Shown here in pieces: positions 1-9,046 of a stretch of DNA of 64,000 nt. Positions within the stretch are counted from its first letter, which is position 1, and each line of letters starts with the position of its first letter. Origin of the DNA: Paraburkholderia phytofirmans PsJN (GTDB taxonomy: Bacteria; Pseudomonadota; Gammaproteobacteria; Burkholderiales; Burkholderiaceae); assembly GCF_000020125.1 (NCBI RefSeq), contig NC_010681.1:1240001-1304000 (forward strand). Reading direction: 5' to 3'. The translations under genes and the position numbers were made by a program. The notes under the pieces were generated by a model. It did no database searches. It saw only the letters and a list, made by a program, of their open reading frames with translations, and was not told the DNA's origin.

Positions 1-399
1 GTCATTGGTCTGTGGCCCGAAGACCTTGTGAGGGCTGACGACGACTGTCCTTCCGTCTTCAATGTACGGTTTCAATGATTCAACCCAGTCGGCACCTGAG
101 CCTTGGAAATCCTGGAGCGTGAGCTGTCCGCGTCTGGAGAACGTTCCGGCCTCGATCTCGCCAGCTTCGACCGGTCCGTTCAATTTCCAGCCTGAGTCAG
201 TTGGGTAAAAATAGTGGGGTGACACAAACACACCAATACCCTTGTCTTTAGCAGCCTTCAAAACCCGCTCCAGGTTGCCGACTGTATTGTTTTCCGTCAC
301 GCTGGCGCCGACCGCTTCCCAGACAGTCCCTTTCGGGGTCAGCACATCGTTCTGCGGGTCAATAATAACGACGGCCGCATTGTCAGAATTGAAGTTCAC
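1..399 (-). CDS. Isochorismatase-like cysteine hydrolase, 3' end beyond window
   Basis: Reading from a GTG start at 399 gives 133 codons without a stop up to the window edge. The protein begins MNFNSDNAAVVIIDPQND, the usual opening of isochorismatase-family hydrolases, in which the Asp of the IDPQND motif belongs to the catalytic triad. Later comes VFVSPHYFYP. The catalytic Lys and Cys expected further on lie partly or wholly outside the window, so activity cannot be judged. A GAGGAG ribosome binding site lies about 8 bases before the GTG, which decides the start. It lies just downstream of a decayed carbonic anhydrase on the same strand. The substrate is unknown; relatives act on isochorismate, nicotinamide and other amides. 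Confidence 0.85.
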   Translation of the reverse strand, partial: MNFNSDNAAVVIIDPQNDVLTPKGTVWEAVGASVTENNTVGNLERVLKAAKDKGIGVFVSPHYFYPTDSGWKLNGPVEAGEIEAGTFSRRGQLTLQDFQGSGADWVESLKPYIEDGRTVVVSPHKVFGPQTND

Positions 400-438
400 T
401 TTTCAGGCTCCTCGGTCATATCGTCGGAGAGACTTCGA

Positions 439-627
439 CTAGGCCCCTTCATCGGCTGAAGGGCGGCGCATGCAAAACGAAAATTCGAATCGTTTGCACA
501 GTGTGTCTGAGCATGTAACGAAAAGCGCGGTAGGAGCTTGCGCGCGCGAAAGCTTTTTAAAGAGCTCCACCCGCTCTGGGAAGATCTCTTTCTGGAATCG
601 AAGAAACCCCTCGATAATCTCTTTCAT
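439..627 (-). pseudogene. Beta-carbonic anhydrase remnant (N-terminal fragment)
   Basis: The frame from ATG 627 encodes a segment typical of the beta-carbonic anhydrase N terminus: MKEIIEGFLRFQ, then LFKKL, then ALFVTCSD. TCSD carries the first zinc Cys and the Asp of the CxD motif. Directly after this Asp (about position 505) similarity stops and unrelated codons run to a stop at 439. The distal half of the enzyme, with the HxxC zinc ligands, is not found in any frame nearby, so most of the gene has been deleted rather than frameshifted. A full enzyme has roughly 210-230 residues; about 41 remain. It sits just upstream of the isochorismatase-like gene on the same strand, possibly once one operon. 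Confidence 0.75.
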
Positions 628-962
628 CACGGCTCTCGCATCGCTTTGACGATCTCTTGAGGTTAGTCGTCGGCCAAGGGCAAAGTATTTCCGATTTGCA
701 CGCAAAAGCTTCAAGTTAGCACGGGTCTCGTCACGGTCCTGAACGGCAGCCAGGATGCAGTCAACCTATCGCTGAGCCGGCGCTGATCAGCGTTGTGCTG
801 GAGCGATGATGAACGCGTGAATCAGAAAGAACCTGAACCGCCGTCGTGCATATGGATAAAAGCCTACGAAATTTGCCGCCTATACTCGCACCGAAAGATT
901 GGGCGGAGGCGCGGGGAAAGCAATGTCGAGCGCCGCATTGGTCTGAGCCAGGAGAGCCTGCC
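628..962. other. Intergenic, 335 bp
   Basis: This holds the 5' flank of the carbonic anhydrase remnant on the minus strand and the upstream region of the DUF6130 gene on the plus strand. An AGGAG-like ribosome binding site (949-954) precedes the GTG at 963. I see no convincing RNA gene, repeat or terminator. An open frame from 846 continues into the DUF6130 gene but its extra 39 residues do not look like protein. Confidence 0.5.
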
Positions 963-1418
963 GTGAATCAGATTTTGGCAAGCATTGCGGGAGCGACGGT
1001 CATTCTTTGCGCAAGTGGTGCGTTCGGTCAGAGTGCACGCGACATACGCGGAGCGGACCCTGTTGTCCCGCTGGAAAACGAACCTCCCGCACGAATCGTC
1101 GTCGACCCGCCTCTTGCCGAGTCTCTGGCAAAAGGCTTCGTATTTATCCAGTACCGGGCAGAGAATCTGCACATCGTACCGGTATTCGGCCCTAAGGCAC
1201 TCGACGACTCGCCACGTATCGGACACATTCATGTAACGGTTGACGACGCACCGTGGCATTGGGCCGATGCGAGCGGTGAGCCTCTAATCATTGTTGGGCT
1301 GCCGGTTGGAGCGCACAAGGTTTTAATCGAGCTCGTAGACGCCAATCATGAGACGCTCGACAGCGCCGTCGTGAATTTCGTCGTGCCGAAACAGTTTTCG
1401 CGCCCAAGGAAGAAGTAG
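963..1418 (+). CDS. DUF6130-like secreted protein
   Basis: The protein has 151 residues from the GTG at 963, chosen because an AGGAG-type site lies about 10 bases upstream and because it begins with a clean signal peptide (MNQILASIAGATVILCASGAFGQ, cleavage likely after the AFG or GQS region). An upstream ATG at 846 would bury this signal. The mature part has a central stretch with HIHVTVDDAPWHWADASGEP and an Ig-like beta-rich end (HKVLIELVDANHETLD), matching the DUF6130 type of small periplasmic proteins of unknown function. The long signal sequence above is seen directly; the family name is recognition from memory. No partner gene is adjacent in the same direction. Confidence 0.65.
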   Translation: MNQILASIAGATVILCASGAFGQSARDIRGADPVVPLENEPPARIVVDPPLAESLAKGFVFIQYRAENLHIVPVFGPKALDDSPRIGHIHVTVDDAPWHWADASGEPLIIVGLPVGAHKVLIELVDANHETLDSAVVNFVVPKQFSRPRKK

Positions 1419-1451
1419 AGACGACGATAGGTTCGCCGTCCCTTGTTTATT

Positions 1452-1955
1452 TCAGAGGTCCAGGCGGAACAATAGCGAATCCCGGTCAGGATAGTCATAC
1501 GTGATAGGCGCATCGGACCTGTCTATCTGCCGGAAGCCCTTCTTGCGATAGAACGCGTGTGACCGGCTTGCAATCGATGGTGTATCCAGGAGGATTGTCC
1601 TCACCCCGCTCTGGTCTGCGAATGCGAGCAGCCTGTCAAATAAGCCAGCCGCGACGCCAGCCCCGCGATAGCTGTCCTTGACGAAGAATTTCTTGAGAAC
1701 GGCGACTTCTTCGGTCTCGCGTCGAAGTCCGACGGAGCCAATTACGTCGCCCGATTCGTCTACTGCAACCCAAAATCCGCCACCCGCCTGCGGGTAGTTT
1801 GATTCGATAGAGAGAAGGTCGGGTTGCTGTTCGAGCGATATGTTAAGGCCCGCTTCAACGTTTTGTATTGTAAGAATCAAATCGATGACCCCGTCCGTGA
1901 ATTCGGGACGGTATTCGACGATTTTCCAGCTCCTGTCTTGCTTGCAATCCTGCAC
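1452..1955 (-). CDS. GNAT-family N-acetyltransferase
   Basis: This 167-residue single-domain protein has a GNAT fold. The acetyl-CoA pyrophosphate loop reads YRGAGVAAGL (around residues 98-107, fitting the R/Q-x-x-G-x-G/A pattern), preceded by the beta-4 strand VAVLKKFFV and followed by LLDTPSIASRSHAFYRKKGF, the usual C-terminal motif. The start is a GTG at 1955 with GGAG about 8 bases upstream. GNAT enzymes of this kind acetylate small amines, amino acids or protein N termini; the substrate cannot be predicted. It runs alone, convergent with the DUF6130 gene and separated from it by about 33 bases. Confidence 0.85.
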   Translation of the reverse strand: MQDCKQDRSWKIVEYRPEFTDGVIDLILTIQNVEAGLNISLEQQPDLLSIESNYPQAGGGFWVAVDESGDVIGSVGLRRETEEVAVLKKFFVKDSYRGAGVAAGLFDRLLAFADQSGVRTILLDTPSIASRSHAFYRKKGFRQIDRSDAPITYDYPDRDSLLFRLDL

Positions 1956-2099
1956 GGCGTAGCTCCATGGTCTTTTGTTGACATGCCGAGATATATAGCG
2001 AGCGAGCGCGTATTCCTTTCACTGGCCTCGGGCACGACTTCAGTCTATAGAAGCCGCCGCCACATCTATAGAACGTTCTTGCATTGCTTCCAATCATGA

Positions 2100-3104
2100 C
2101 TAATCGGGTCTTTCAACGCGCAGTGCCTGAATCATGGAAAAGGCATGGTGCCTGGTCCATATGTCTGCACCTCCCAGCCTGTCGGTCCACAGCCGTCCGT
2201 CGGCAGTCGGAGTCGTGAGCATCTCGTTAGTGACAGTTTCGATTGCGTCTTCCAGATAGCCGTCCATCAGCGCCCACAGATTGTCGGTCCCCGTCCGTGC
2301 GGCCACGTCTTCAATTCGTACAGACCTCAACGCCTTCATGGACGCCGCGCGCAGTTGCTGCGCGAACTCCTTCTGTGTGACGACATCGGCACGCGTGCCA
2401 TAACGCGTAAGGTGGCCACACACCATAACGTCGAAGTCGTAATCGAGAAGCAGATCGTGGGCGTGCAAATACTCGTGAACGTCATTGGCAACCGCCAGAT
2501 TCCTGAAGGGTACCCATCCTGGGAAAATGACATCCACGAGCATGAGGACCTTTTGTTTCGGTTCGTATATGAAGATGTTGCCGGGCTGATGGATGTTTCC
2601 GTGATAGCGGAGTTCGAGTTCTACAGCACCTAGCTGCAGCACATATTCGTCGCTGAAAGTGATTGTCGGAATCGGGCGCTGAGGGTCGCTATACCCCGCC
2701 AACTTCTCCGCGGTGTACTGGTGTGCGATTCGGACTGCGCTTTGCGGGTAGATATCGGCTGCGCCGATGTGGTCGAAGTGCGAATGGCTATAGATGACGT
2801 GTGTGACTGGCTCCGCCGTGACGGACGCTATGGCGGACAATAATACTTCTCGCAACGAGGGGGGCGCGTCGACAGCGATTACTCCGGCGCCGGTAACAAG
2901 GAACATCGTGTCGTATCCGCCAGCGCTTATCCAGTAAACGCCAGGCTTGACGTTTTCGAGCTGGTAACCGCTCGGTCCTGCTGCGCCACCACGGGACGAT
3001 TCAGGAACGGCGGCGAACGGCCCGGTACAGCGCGGGCATTGATATCTTTGAGATGCCTTGCCGGCACGGTCGTCATTCGCACCGCTGTCTGCATCGGGAA
3101 ACAT
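2100..3104 (-). CDS. MBL-fold metallo-hydrolase
   Basis: The 334-residue protein carries the metallo-beta-lactamase signature SHSHFDHIG (residues about 106-114), preceded by the typical opening GVYWISAGGYDTMFLVTGAGVIAVDAPP. Later metal-site candidates are the His of GNIHQPGN, the Asp of MLVDVIFPG and the His of VCGHLTRYG, so a dinuclear zinc site is likely. A near-perfect AGGAGGT site lies only a few bases before the ATG at 3104, which fixes the start. The first 45 residues are polar, with a CPRC pair, and look like an extension rather than a signal peptide. Family members hydrolyse esters, thioesters or lactams; the substrate here is unknown. Confidence 0.88.
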   Translation of the reverse strand: MFPDADSGANDDRAGKASQRYQCPRCTGPFAAVPESSRGGAAGPSGYQLENVKPGVYWISAGGYDTMFLVTGAGVIAVDAPPSLREVLLSAIASVTAEPVTHVIYSHSHFDHIGAADIYPQSAVRIAHQYTAEKLAGYSDPQRPIPTITFSDEYVLQLGAVELELRYHGNIHQPGNIFIYEPKQKVLMLVDVIFPGWVPFRNLAVANDVHEYLHAHDLLLDYDFDVMVCGHLTRYGTRADVVTQKEFAQQLRAASMKALRSVRIEDVAARTGTDNLWALMDGYLEDAIETVTNEMLTTPTADGRLWTDRLGGADIWTRHHAFSMIQALRVERPD

Positions 3105-3531
3105 GTGACCTCCTACAACGAAATGAAGATCGCACTCTGTGCGGGCTCGCTGGCCGTCCGACCGAATTGTGAAAAATGGGATTCGGCTTGGCGCGGCCAG
3201 TTATCGCGTCACGGATTGGCTGACGTCCCAGCGTCGCTCCGGCAAAAAAATGATGCCTTGCTTCGTGCGCTCGTTGTTTCGAAGTTCGCGACTTCTTATC
3301 GATTTCGCACTACATTTTTGACTTGGTCTAACCCATCTTGGGTAGGCCATCGAAGCAATCGTGCAAATGCAAAACAAAGTTTGATCTGACCGTTCGTCAA
3401 CGTAACCAGCCGGATTCTGCAACGGTCAAACTTTGGCTGCGCATATTCAGTTGAGACAGGCTGCCAGGTGAATGGGCCGGCACTTCGCCGGTCTCCTATT
3501 GAAGTTCCTCTGCATGAGCAGGAGTCCAATA
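3105..3531. other. Divergent intergenic region, 427 bp
   Basis: This lies between the divergently transcribed MBL hydrolase and the DUF1348-like gene, so it should carry both promoters. It is richer in A/T than the flanking genes. I see no clear palindrome, terminator or RNA. Several frames of 60-130 codons cross it on both strands but none has a good start or protein-like composition. Confidence 0.45.
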
Positions 3532-4005
3532 ATGTCGGAAGATGTACGCTCTCCGTGTCCCCCCTTCGACAACGAAACCGCAACATTGAAGGTGCGACTT
3601 GCAGAAGATGGATGGAACACCCGTGACCCCGCGCTCGTTTCGCTTGCTTACTCAGCCGATTCGCGCTGGAGAAATCGCGCCGAATTTGCAAACGGGCGTG
3701 CGGAGATAGTGGCCTTGCTCACCCGCAAGTGGCAGCGCGAACTGGACTACCGGCTGATTAAGGAGCTGTGGGCGTTTTCGGGTAACCGAATTGCGGTGCG
3801 CTTCGCGTACGAGTGTCACGATGACTCCGGGAATTGGTTTCGTTCATACGGCAACGAAAACTGGGAGTTTAACGATAGAGGCTTGATGATTCGTCGTTTT
3901 GCGTGCATCAACGACCGTCCTGTCAAAGAAGAAGACCGGCTGTTCCATTGGCCGCTCGGTCGCCGTCCTGACGGCCACGCCGGGCTGAGTGAACTTGGAC
4001 TGTGA
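3532..4005 (+). CDS. DUF1348 / NTF2-like family protein
   Basis: The product is 157 residues from ATG 3532; AGGAG at 3519-3523 supports this start over ATG 3514 and the longer frame from 3472. The sequence carries hallmarks of the DUF1348 branch of the NTF2-like cone fold: [38 protein letters not shown], then [25 protein letters not shown] and a C-terminal [11 protein letters not shown]2-like folds are often small-molecule binding or enzyme domains, and this family has no established function. A GST gene follows 47 bases downstream on the same strand, so the two may be cotranscribed, perhaps in detoxification. Confidence 0.8.
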   Translation: MSEDVRSPCPPFDNETATLKVRLAEDGWNTRDPALVSLAYSADSRWRNRAEFANGRAEIVALLTRKWQRELDYRLIKELWAFSGNRIAVRFAYECHDDSGNWFRSYGNENWEFNDRGLMIRRFACINDRPVKEEDRLFHWPLGRRPDGHAGLSELGL

Positions 4006-4052
4006 CGACATCCGCAGCACCTCCGTGTTCCACTTCATCTTGAGGGAAAGCC

Positions 4053-4664
4053 ATGAAGCTCTACTACCATCCGCTGTCTGGACATTCTCACCGCGCACGA
4101 CTTTTTTTGTCCCTCATAGGTTTACAACCGGAGCTCGTGGAGGTCGATCTGATGAAGGGGGCGCATAAAGCGCCAGAATTTCTGAAGATTAATCGCTTTG
4201 GACAAGTTCCCGTGCTGGTCGATGATGGCATAACCATCGCCGATTCGAATGCCATCCTCATTTATGCGGCGAAGAAGTATGGCAAGGAAGATTGGCTGCC
4301 AGAGTCTCCACAGGCTGCGGCGGCCGTACAGCGTTGGCTGTCCGTGGCTGCTGGCGAGATCGCAAATGGTCCTGCCGCCGCGCGTTTAATCACTGTTTTT
4401 GGAGCAAAGTACAACCCGGAGCAGGTCATTAGCGTCGCGCACAGCATACTGAAAATCATCGAGGCGGAGCTTGATGGCCACGAGTTCATTTCACACGACC
4501 ATCCGACTGTCGCCGATGTCGCCCTGTACAGTTACATAGCGCGAGCACCCGAAGGTAACGTCGATCTGAAGGGTTACCCTAATGTGAATGCGTGGTTGCA
4601 AAGAATCGAGGCGCTGCCGGGATTTGTGGAATTTCAGAAGTCTCCTGCCGGTTTAAATGCCTGA
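4053..4664 (+). CDS. Glutathione S-transferase
   Basis: The 203-residue product has the two-domain GST layout. The thioredoxin-like N-terminal domain (1 to about 78) has [19 protein letters not shown], with the cis-Pro motif GQVPVL and the glutathione gamma-glutamyl contact ADSNAI (the usual E/D-S-x-A-I pattern). The all-alpha C-terminal domain contains [12 protein letters not shown], the N-capping box motif with its conserved Asp. GSTs conjugate glutathione to electrophiles or act as peroxidases in the cytosol. GAGGGAAAG just before the ATG is the ribosome binding site. The gene follows the DUF1348-like gene and precedes the large PNPOx/reductase fusion, which suggests a redox or detoxification group. 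Confidence 0.9.
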   Translation: MKLYYHPLSGHSHRARLFLSLIGLQPELVEVDLMKGAHKAPEFLKINRFGQVPVLVDDGITIADSNAILIYAAKKYGKEDWLPESPQAAAAVQRWLSVAAGEIANGPAAARLITVFGAKYNPEQVISVAHSILKIIEAELDGHEFISHDHPTVADVALYSYIARAPEGNVDLKGYPNVNAWLQRIEALPGFVEFQKSPAGLNA

Positions 4665-4918
4665 ACATAGAGACGGACAGGAGTCGTTTTCATAGATGAT
4701 ATGCAGGGCAACCTCGCGCCAGCGGGAAAGAAGGCCCTCCACGCTTTCGCTGATTTCACGGTGATTTGGCTGCGGACAAGTTCTGAAGGGAAAAGCTATT
4801 CATCGTTGAAGCGGATGCTATTCCTGGCCGGTCGATGGACGGGCCGGGCAACCGTAGTGGCTCACTGAACTGCATATCGAAGTCTGATGCTAGACAGTGA
4901 CACGTAGGGAGCAACGTC

Positions 4919-7021
4919 ATGAGCAGTTCAACTGTTCCTTCTTCGCCCGGCTGGGACCTTGAGCGTTCACCGTTCCACGAAGGCGAGTTGGCAGTGCAGG
5001 AGCGCGTCGGGGTACGTGAAAAGATAGACGCTCAAGGGCGGCGTGCCGTTCGCCGGTACCTGACGGCCCAACAGAGGGAATTCTTCCTCATGCTGCCGTA
5101 CGTTTTCATGGCATCCGTCGACTCCTCCGGTCGCCCTTGGGCTTCGTTTCTGGTTGGTGAGCCAGGCTTCGTCAATCCCACCGGCGATGTGACGCTTACG
5201 GTTCGCGCTCGCGCTCTATACGGTGACCCGCTAAACGACACGCTCGTGCCTGGCGCGGAGATAGCGTTGCTTGGCGTCCAGTTTCATACTCGCCGTCGGA
5301 ATCGCGTGATAGGCACCGTTGGGGCGTTGCTGCCCGATGGCTTCACAATCGACGTCCGCCAGACCTTGGGTATCTGCCCGCAGTACATTCAGGGGCGCGA
5401 GCTCTCGTTCAATCGCGACCCGCTTTTACCGGAGCCGCGACCGGTTCACCGCAATAGCCGGCTCGACGCCTCGGCCTCGGCCATCATTTCTAAAGCCGAT
5501 ACTTATTTTGTGGCCAGCGTCCTTTTGCAAGAAGGGGACCCGGTTGCCACGGGCGCCGATGTGTCGCACCGCGGCGGACGGCCTGGCTTCGTCCGTATCG
5601 ATGACGACCACACGCTGACAGCACCGGATTTTGTCGGCAACTTTATCTTCAATACGATTGGCAACTGGCAATTCGACAATCATGCGGGGCTGATGTTCAT
5701 CGACTTTGATAGCGGCGCCATGCTCTACATCGCCGCTCACGCGGAGGTTCTATGGGACGGTCCTGAGTTGCACGCGTTCAACGGCGCACAGCGCCTGTTC
5801 CGTTATCACATCGACGAAGTTTGCCGGGTCGAGGCAAGCTTGCCATGCACTTTCACAGCGCCGGACTATTCCCCGCTTCTTGAGCGCACCGGCCACTGGG
5901 ATATCGTCGCAAAAACGCTGGAAGCGGAACGGCTTCGTACGGTCTGGCGACCGTTCAAGGTTCTGGAGACCATTGACGAGAGTGCGACGATCCGCTCCTT
6001 CATTCTGGAGCCGGCAGACGGTAGCGGTCTCGTGGGTTACCAGGCAGGCCAGTATCTGCCCATCCGCCTGCAACCGCCTGGCTGGGCCGAGCCCACGATC
6101 CGCACTTACACGCTGTCCGACGCGTCGAACGGTAGGACCTATCGGATTAGCGTAAAACGAGAAGGCAAGGGCGGCTGCTCCGATTTTTTGCACGACCACA
6201 TTGTTGTTGGCGACACGATAGAGACGCTCGCCCCGCGCGGTGCATTTGTGTTCGATGAGGCAGCAGGAAGACCTCTGGCGCTTATTTCCGCGGGAGTTGG
6301 CATTACGCCTTTGATCGCGATGCTCAATAGCCAACTGGTCAACGACGGGCGCACGCTCCTCCACAAGCCAATCTACTGCATCCATTCCGCGACTAACAGC
6401 AAGCACCGCGCATTCGCAGCACATCTTGCAAAGAAGGGCGAGCTTCATGCCAACCTCACTCTGCATGTCGCGTTCAGCCGTCCTTCTGAAGATGATGTGC
6501 TCGGAAAAACACATCAGAGTGAAGGATATATTGACCGGGCGCTTCTGCGCAGAGTACTTCCTCTTGACGATTACGAGGTTTATCTTTGCGGCCCACCGGG
6601 CTTCATGCAAAGCGTTTACGACGCTTTATTATCGCTAGGCGTGCGGGATTCGAGAATCCACCTCGAGAGCTTCGGGCCGGCCTCGGTTTCACGCCGAATC
6701 GAACGGACAGTGGAAGTGGACAACAGCGAAGGTGTCGTAGTCACGTTCGCCAAAAGTGGCCGGAACGCAATCTGGAGGCCGAAAGTTGGCAGTCTGCTCG
6801 AGTTGGCTGAGGCGAACGGTCTGAAGCCACTTTACGCCTGCCGGTCGGGCAGTTGCGGCACTTGCGTAACGCGAGTCGTTAAAGGTGAAGTCGACTACAC
6901 CGAGCCTCCGGCACATGACGTGGAACCGGGAGAGGCGCTGATTTGTATTGCACGCCCGCATCCCGGCCCTCATCTCGAGGATGGAACGCAGAATCGTGAA
7001 GGTGTCACCTTGGATATCTAA
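4919..7021 (+). CDS. PNPOx-like / ferredoxin-NAD(P) reductase / 2Fe-2S fusion oxidoreductase
   Basis: This 700-residue protein joins three modules. Residues about 50-310 form a pyridoxamine-phosphate-oxidase-like split barrel (FFLMLPYVFMASVDSSGRPW). About 335-570 is an FNR-type reductase with the flavin motif RTYTLSD (395-401) and NAD(P) motif GVGITP (459-464), then YLCGPPGFM. About 605-700 is a plant-type 2Fe-2S domain with Cys641, Cys646, Cys649 and Cys676. Electrons could therefore pass from NAD(P)H through FAD and the iron-sulfur cluster, possibly to a flavin or other acceptor on the first domain. A GGGAG site precedes ATG 4919. The natural substrate is unknown. No oxygenase gene is adjacent, so it may be self-sufficient. 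Confidence 0.88.
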   Translation: MSSSTVPSSPGWDLERSPFHEGELAVQERVGVREKIDAQGRRAVRRYLTAQQREFFLMLPYVFMASVDSSGRPWASFLVGEPGFVNPTGDVTLTVRARALYGDPLNDTLVPGAEIALLGVQFHTRRRNRVIGTVGALLPDGFTIDVRQTLGICPQYIQGRELSFNRDPLLPEPRPVHRNSRLDASASAIISKADTYFVASVLLQEGDPVATGADVSHRGGRPGFVRIDDDHTLTAPDFVGNFIFNTIGNWQFDNHAGLMFIDFDSGAMLYIAAHAEVLWDGPELHAFNGAQRLFRYHIDEVCRVEASLPCTFTAPDYSPLLERTGHWDIVAKTLEAERLRTVWRPFKVLETIDESATIRSFILEPADGSGLVGYQAGQYLPIRLQPPGWAEPTIRTYTLSDASNGRTYRISVKREGKGGCSDFLHDHIVVGDTIETLAPRGAFVFDEAAGRPLALISAGVGITPLIAMLNSQLVNDGRTLLHKPIYCIHSATNSKHRAFAAHLAKKGELHANLTLHVAFSRPSEDDVLGKTHQSEGYIDRALLRRVLPLDDYEVYLCGPPGFMQSVYDALLSLGVRDSRIHLESFGPASVSRRIERTVEVDNSEGVVVTFAKSGRNAIWRPKVGSLLELAEANGLKPLYACRSGSCGTCVTRVVKGEVDYTEPPAHDVEPGEALICIARPHPGPHLEDGTQNREGVTLDI

Positions 7022-7213
7022 GTGTTTTGGACAACACTTAGGGCGCTTTGCATATTGGCGAGGCGCATGGCATCTCAAGTCAAGCTGTGAACCGGTGCGA
7101 TTAACGGGTGCGCCACTGCCTGCCGTTCGCTAGCCGTGAGACGACGCTGCCTCAGTCTCTGCCGAGTGTACTGCGGGATCTTTTGCACTCGTTTCGCCAT
7201 GGCTTCATGAGTA

Positions 7214-8629
7214 TCAGATTACTTGACTCGGTTCATACGATTTGAGATGCAGGATGTCGGCGATTCGACGCATGCAATTTTCAAGGTCGTTACGTGTTCT
7301 CGGCGCGCCTAAGCAGAGTCGGACACCATCGGGTGCCTCGGAAACCGAAAAGGCGTCAGTACCCGCGACGGATATACCTGAAAGCTTCAGTTGGGTTATG
7401 AACGCGTTGCATGTCCAAGGCACGGGTAATGGCAGCCACAAATGAAAGCCGTAACCATGTCGATTTTCCAGGTCAGCAGCTAGGTGCCGGTGCGCGATAG
7501 CTTGGCGTGCTTCACTTTCTGTGCGTATCGCACTGAGCATCTCTTCTGCCAAACCAGATTCAATCCAGTAAGTAGCAACGGCGGCGCTCAACGGCGCGGC
7601 CATCGATGCCGTCGCACGTATCACGACGGATGCTCTCTCTGCGGAGCTTTGGTCAGGTACGGCCAGATAGGCGATTCGCAATGCGGGCGACACGCATTTC
7701 GCCAGTCCCGATATGTAATGCACCAACTCGGGCGCCAGCGACGCTAGAGCGGGAAGTTCGCGCAAGGCATCGGCAGAATCGTCGGGCGAGTTGACCAGAG
7801 GCCAATAGTTGTCATCTTCGATGATGGGGAGTTTGTGACGGCGCGCTACTTCGACTAAAGCGATGCGCCGGTCCAGCGGCATCGTAATCGTGGTGGGATT
7901 GTGAACAATGGGAGTGCAATAGAACGCCTTCGGTTTCTCGGATCGGCAAATCGCGTCAAGTGATTCAGGCATCGCTCCGTGCTCGTCCATTTCGACCGCC
8001 GACAGACGAACACCCAGTTCCTTCGCAAGCAGGAGGCAGCCTGGATACGTCAACGCCTCTACGCAAATGGTGTCTCCCGCGCTTGCCAACATCATGGAGA
8101 CGGCAAGGAGTGCGCCTTGTGCGCCGGGGCAAACAAGGACGCGCTCAGGTCCGAGGCCCGGAATACGTTGAGTGAGCCAGTTCGCCCCCACCAGACGGTC
8201 TCTCATGGCTCCGCTCGGCACCTGGTAGCGCATGAGCATTTCCATGCCGCGCTCGGCCAGCATTGCAGGCACACCTTCCCAGATGCGCTTCTCAAGCGTG
8301 GGGTCGTCGAACGGCGGGGGCTGATTTATCAACATGTCGATGCCGGACACGTTCGTTAGAGTGGCAGACGGACGCTGTATCGCCTTCACATAGGTGCCGC
8401 GACCCACGCGAGCCTCGAGCAGACCTCGTCGCTGGGCCTCGGCATAGCCCCTGCTAACGGTTGTGAAGTCGATGCCGAGTAATGCGGCCAGTGAACGTTG
8501 CGGGGGTAATCTGTCGCCGACGCGGAGCTCACCCTTATTTATGCTTTCAGCGACGGCATTGGCAATTGCCAGATACGTCGGACCATTCCCGCCTTCGAGA
8601 ATTGGAGTCCAGCCAGATGTTCGCATCAT
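7214..8629 (-). CDS. MocR-type (GntR-HTH + aminotransferase fold) transcriptional regulator
   Basis: The start is ATG 8629 (471 residues), preceded by AGGTG; the frame extends upstream to 8713 but without a ribosome binding site. Residues about 15-80 are a GntR winged helix (AIANAVAESINKGELRVGDRLPPQRSLAALLGI, then TTVSRGYAEAQRRGLLEARVGRGTYV). The remainder has the class-I aminotransferase fold used as an effector domain with PLP. The region HYISGLAKCVSPALRIAYL holds the PLP Lys in the usual S-x-x-K position. It diverges from a periplasmic binding protein gene with a 417-bp gap, so it probably controls that gene and possibly the ectoine-synthase-like gene after it. EnuR, the ectoine-catabolism regulator, belongs to the same family, but I cannot show orthology. 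Confidence 0.9.
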   Translation of the reverse strand: MMRTSGWTPILEGGNGPTYLAIANAVAESINKGELRVGDRLPPQRSLAALLGIDFTTVSRGYAEAQRRGLLEARVGRGTYVKAIQRPSATLTNVSGIDMLINQPPPFDDPTLEKRIWEGVPAMLAERGMEMLMRYQVPSGAMRDRLVGANWLTQRIPGLGPERVLVCPGAQGALLAVSMMLASAGDTICVEALTYPGCLLLAKELGVRLSAVEMDEHGAMPESLDAICRSEKPKAFYCTPIVHNPTTITMPLDRRIALVEVARRHKLPIIEDDNYWPLVNSPDDSADALRELPALASLAPELVHYISGLAKCVSPALRIAYLAVPDQSSAERASVVIRATASMAAPLSAAVATYWIESGLAEEMLSAIRTESEARQAIAHRHLAADLENRHGYGFHLWLPLPVPWTCNAFITQLKLSGISVAGTDAFSVSEAPDGVRLCLGAPRTRNDLENCMRRIADILHLKSYEPSQVI

Positions 8630-9046
8630 TTCGCACCTCGCCCGGAGCAATCTGTTTTTATTGTATGCAACATTTCGGACGTCTGCTCCATTTTTGTGCG
8701 TCAATGTCTGCATCCAAGTTGTCTGAAGAGAGGGCGCAATCTGGACGAAACGTCAGTGCTTTCCAAGGGGCAGTACATACATTCATCAATTATTGATGCA
8801 GCTCTTTACTTCACCAAAGCCAAATACCCATCAGGAAGGCGGAGCAAGCGTCGAAGCCCACAATTTGATGAAGAGAAATGTATGCGCTTAATTGGATGAT
8901 TGAATGCAGACAAGCCGATTTTTAAAAGAAAATTGTTTGCATTTCACGATGCTTGTTTCTATTGTATGGATATGCGCGATGCAGCAAGCCTGTGGTTCTA
9001 CGCCGCGCCGTTGCACTGGCGAAGTGATGTCGATCGGGAGCAAATC
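8630..9046. promoter_or_regulatory. Divergent regulatory region between MocR gene and binding-protein gene
   Basis: This 417-bp A/T-rich region should carry both promoters. It contains a perfect 7-1-7 inverted repeat, CATCAATTATTGATG, at 8784-8798, and two near-copies of TTATTGTATG: one near 8657 close to the MocR start and one near 8958 on the binding-protein side (CTATTGTATGGATATG). MocR regulators usually bind direct repeats near their own gene, so the TTGTATG copies are candidate operators; the palindrome could serve another regulator. This assignment is inference only. The frame that starts at 8900 runs through here but the real binding-protein start is 9047. Confidence 0.4.
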
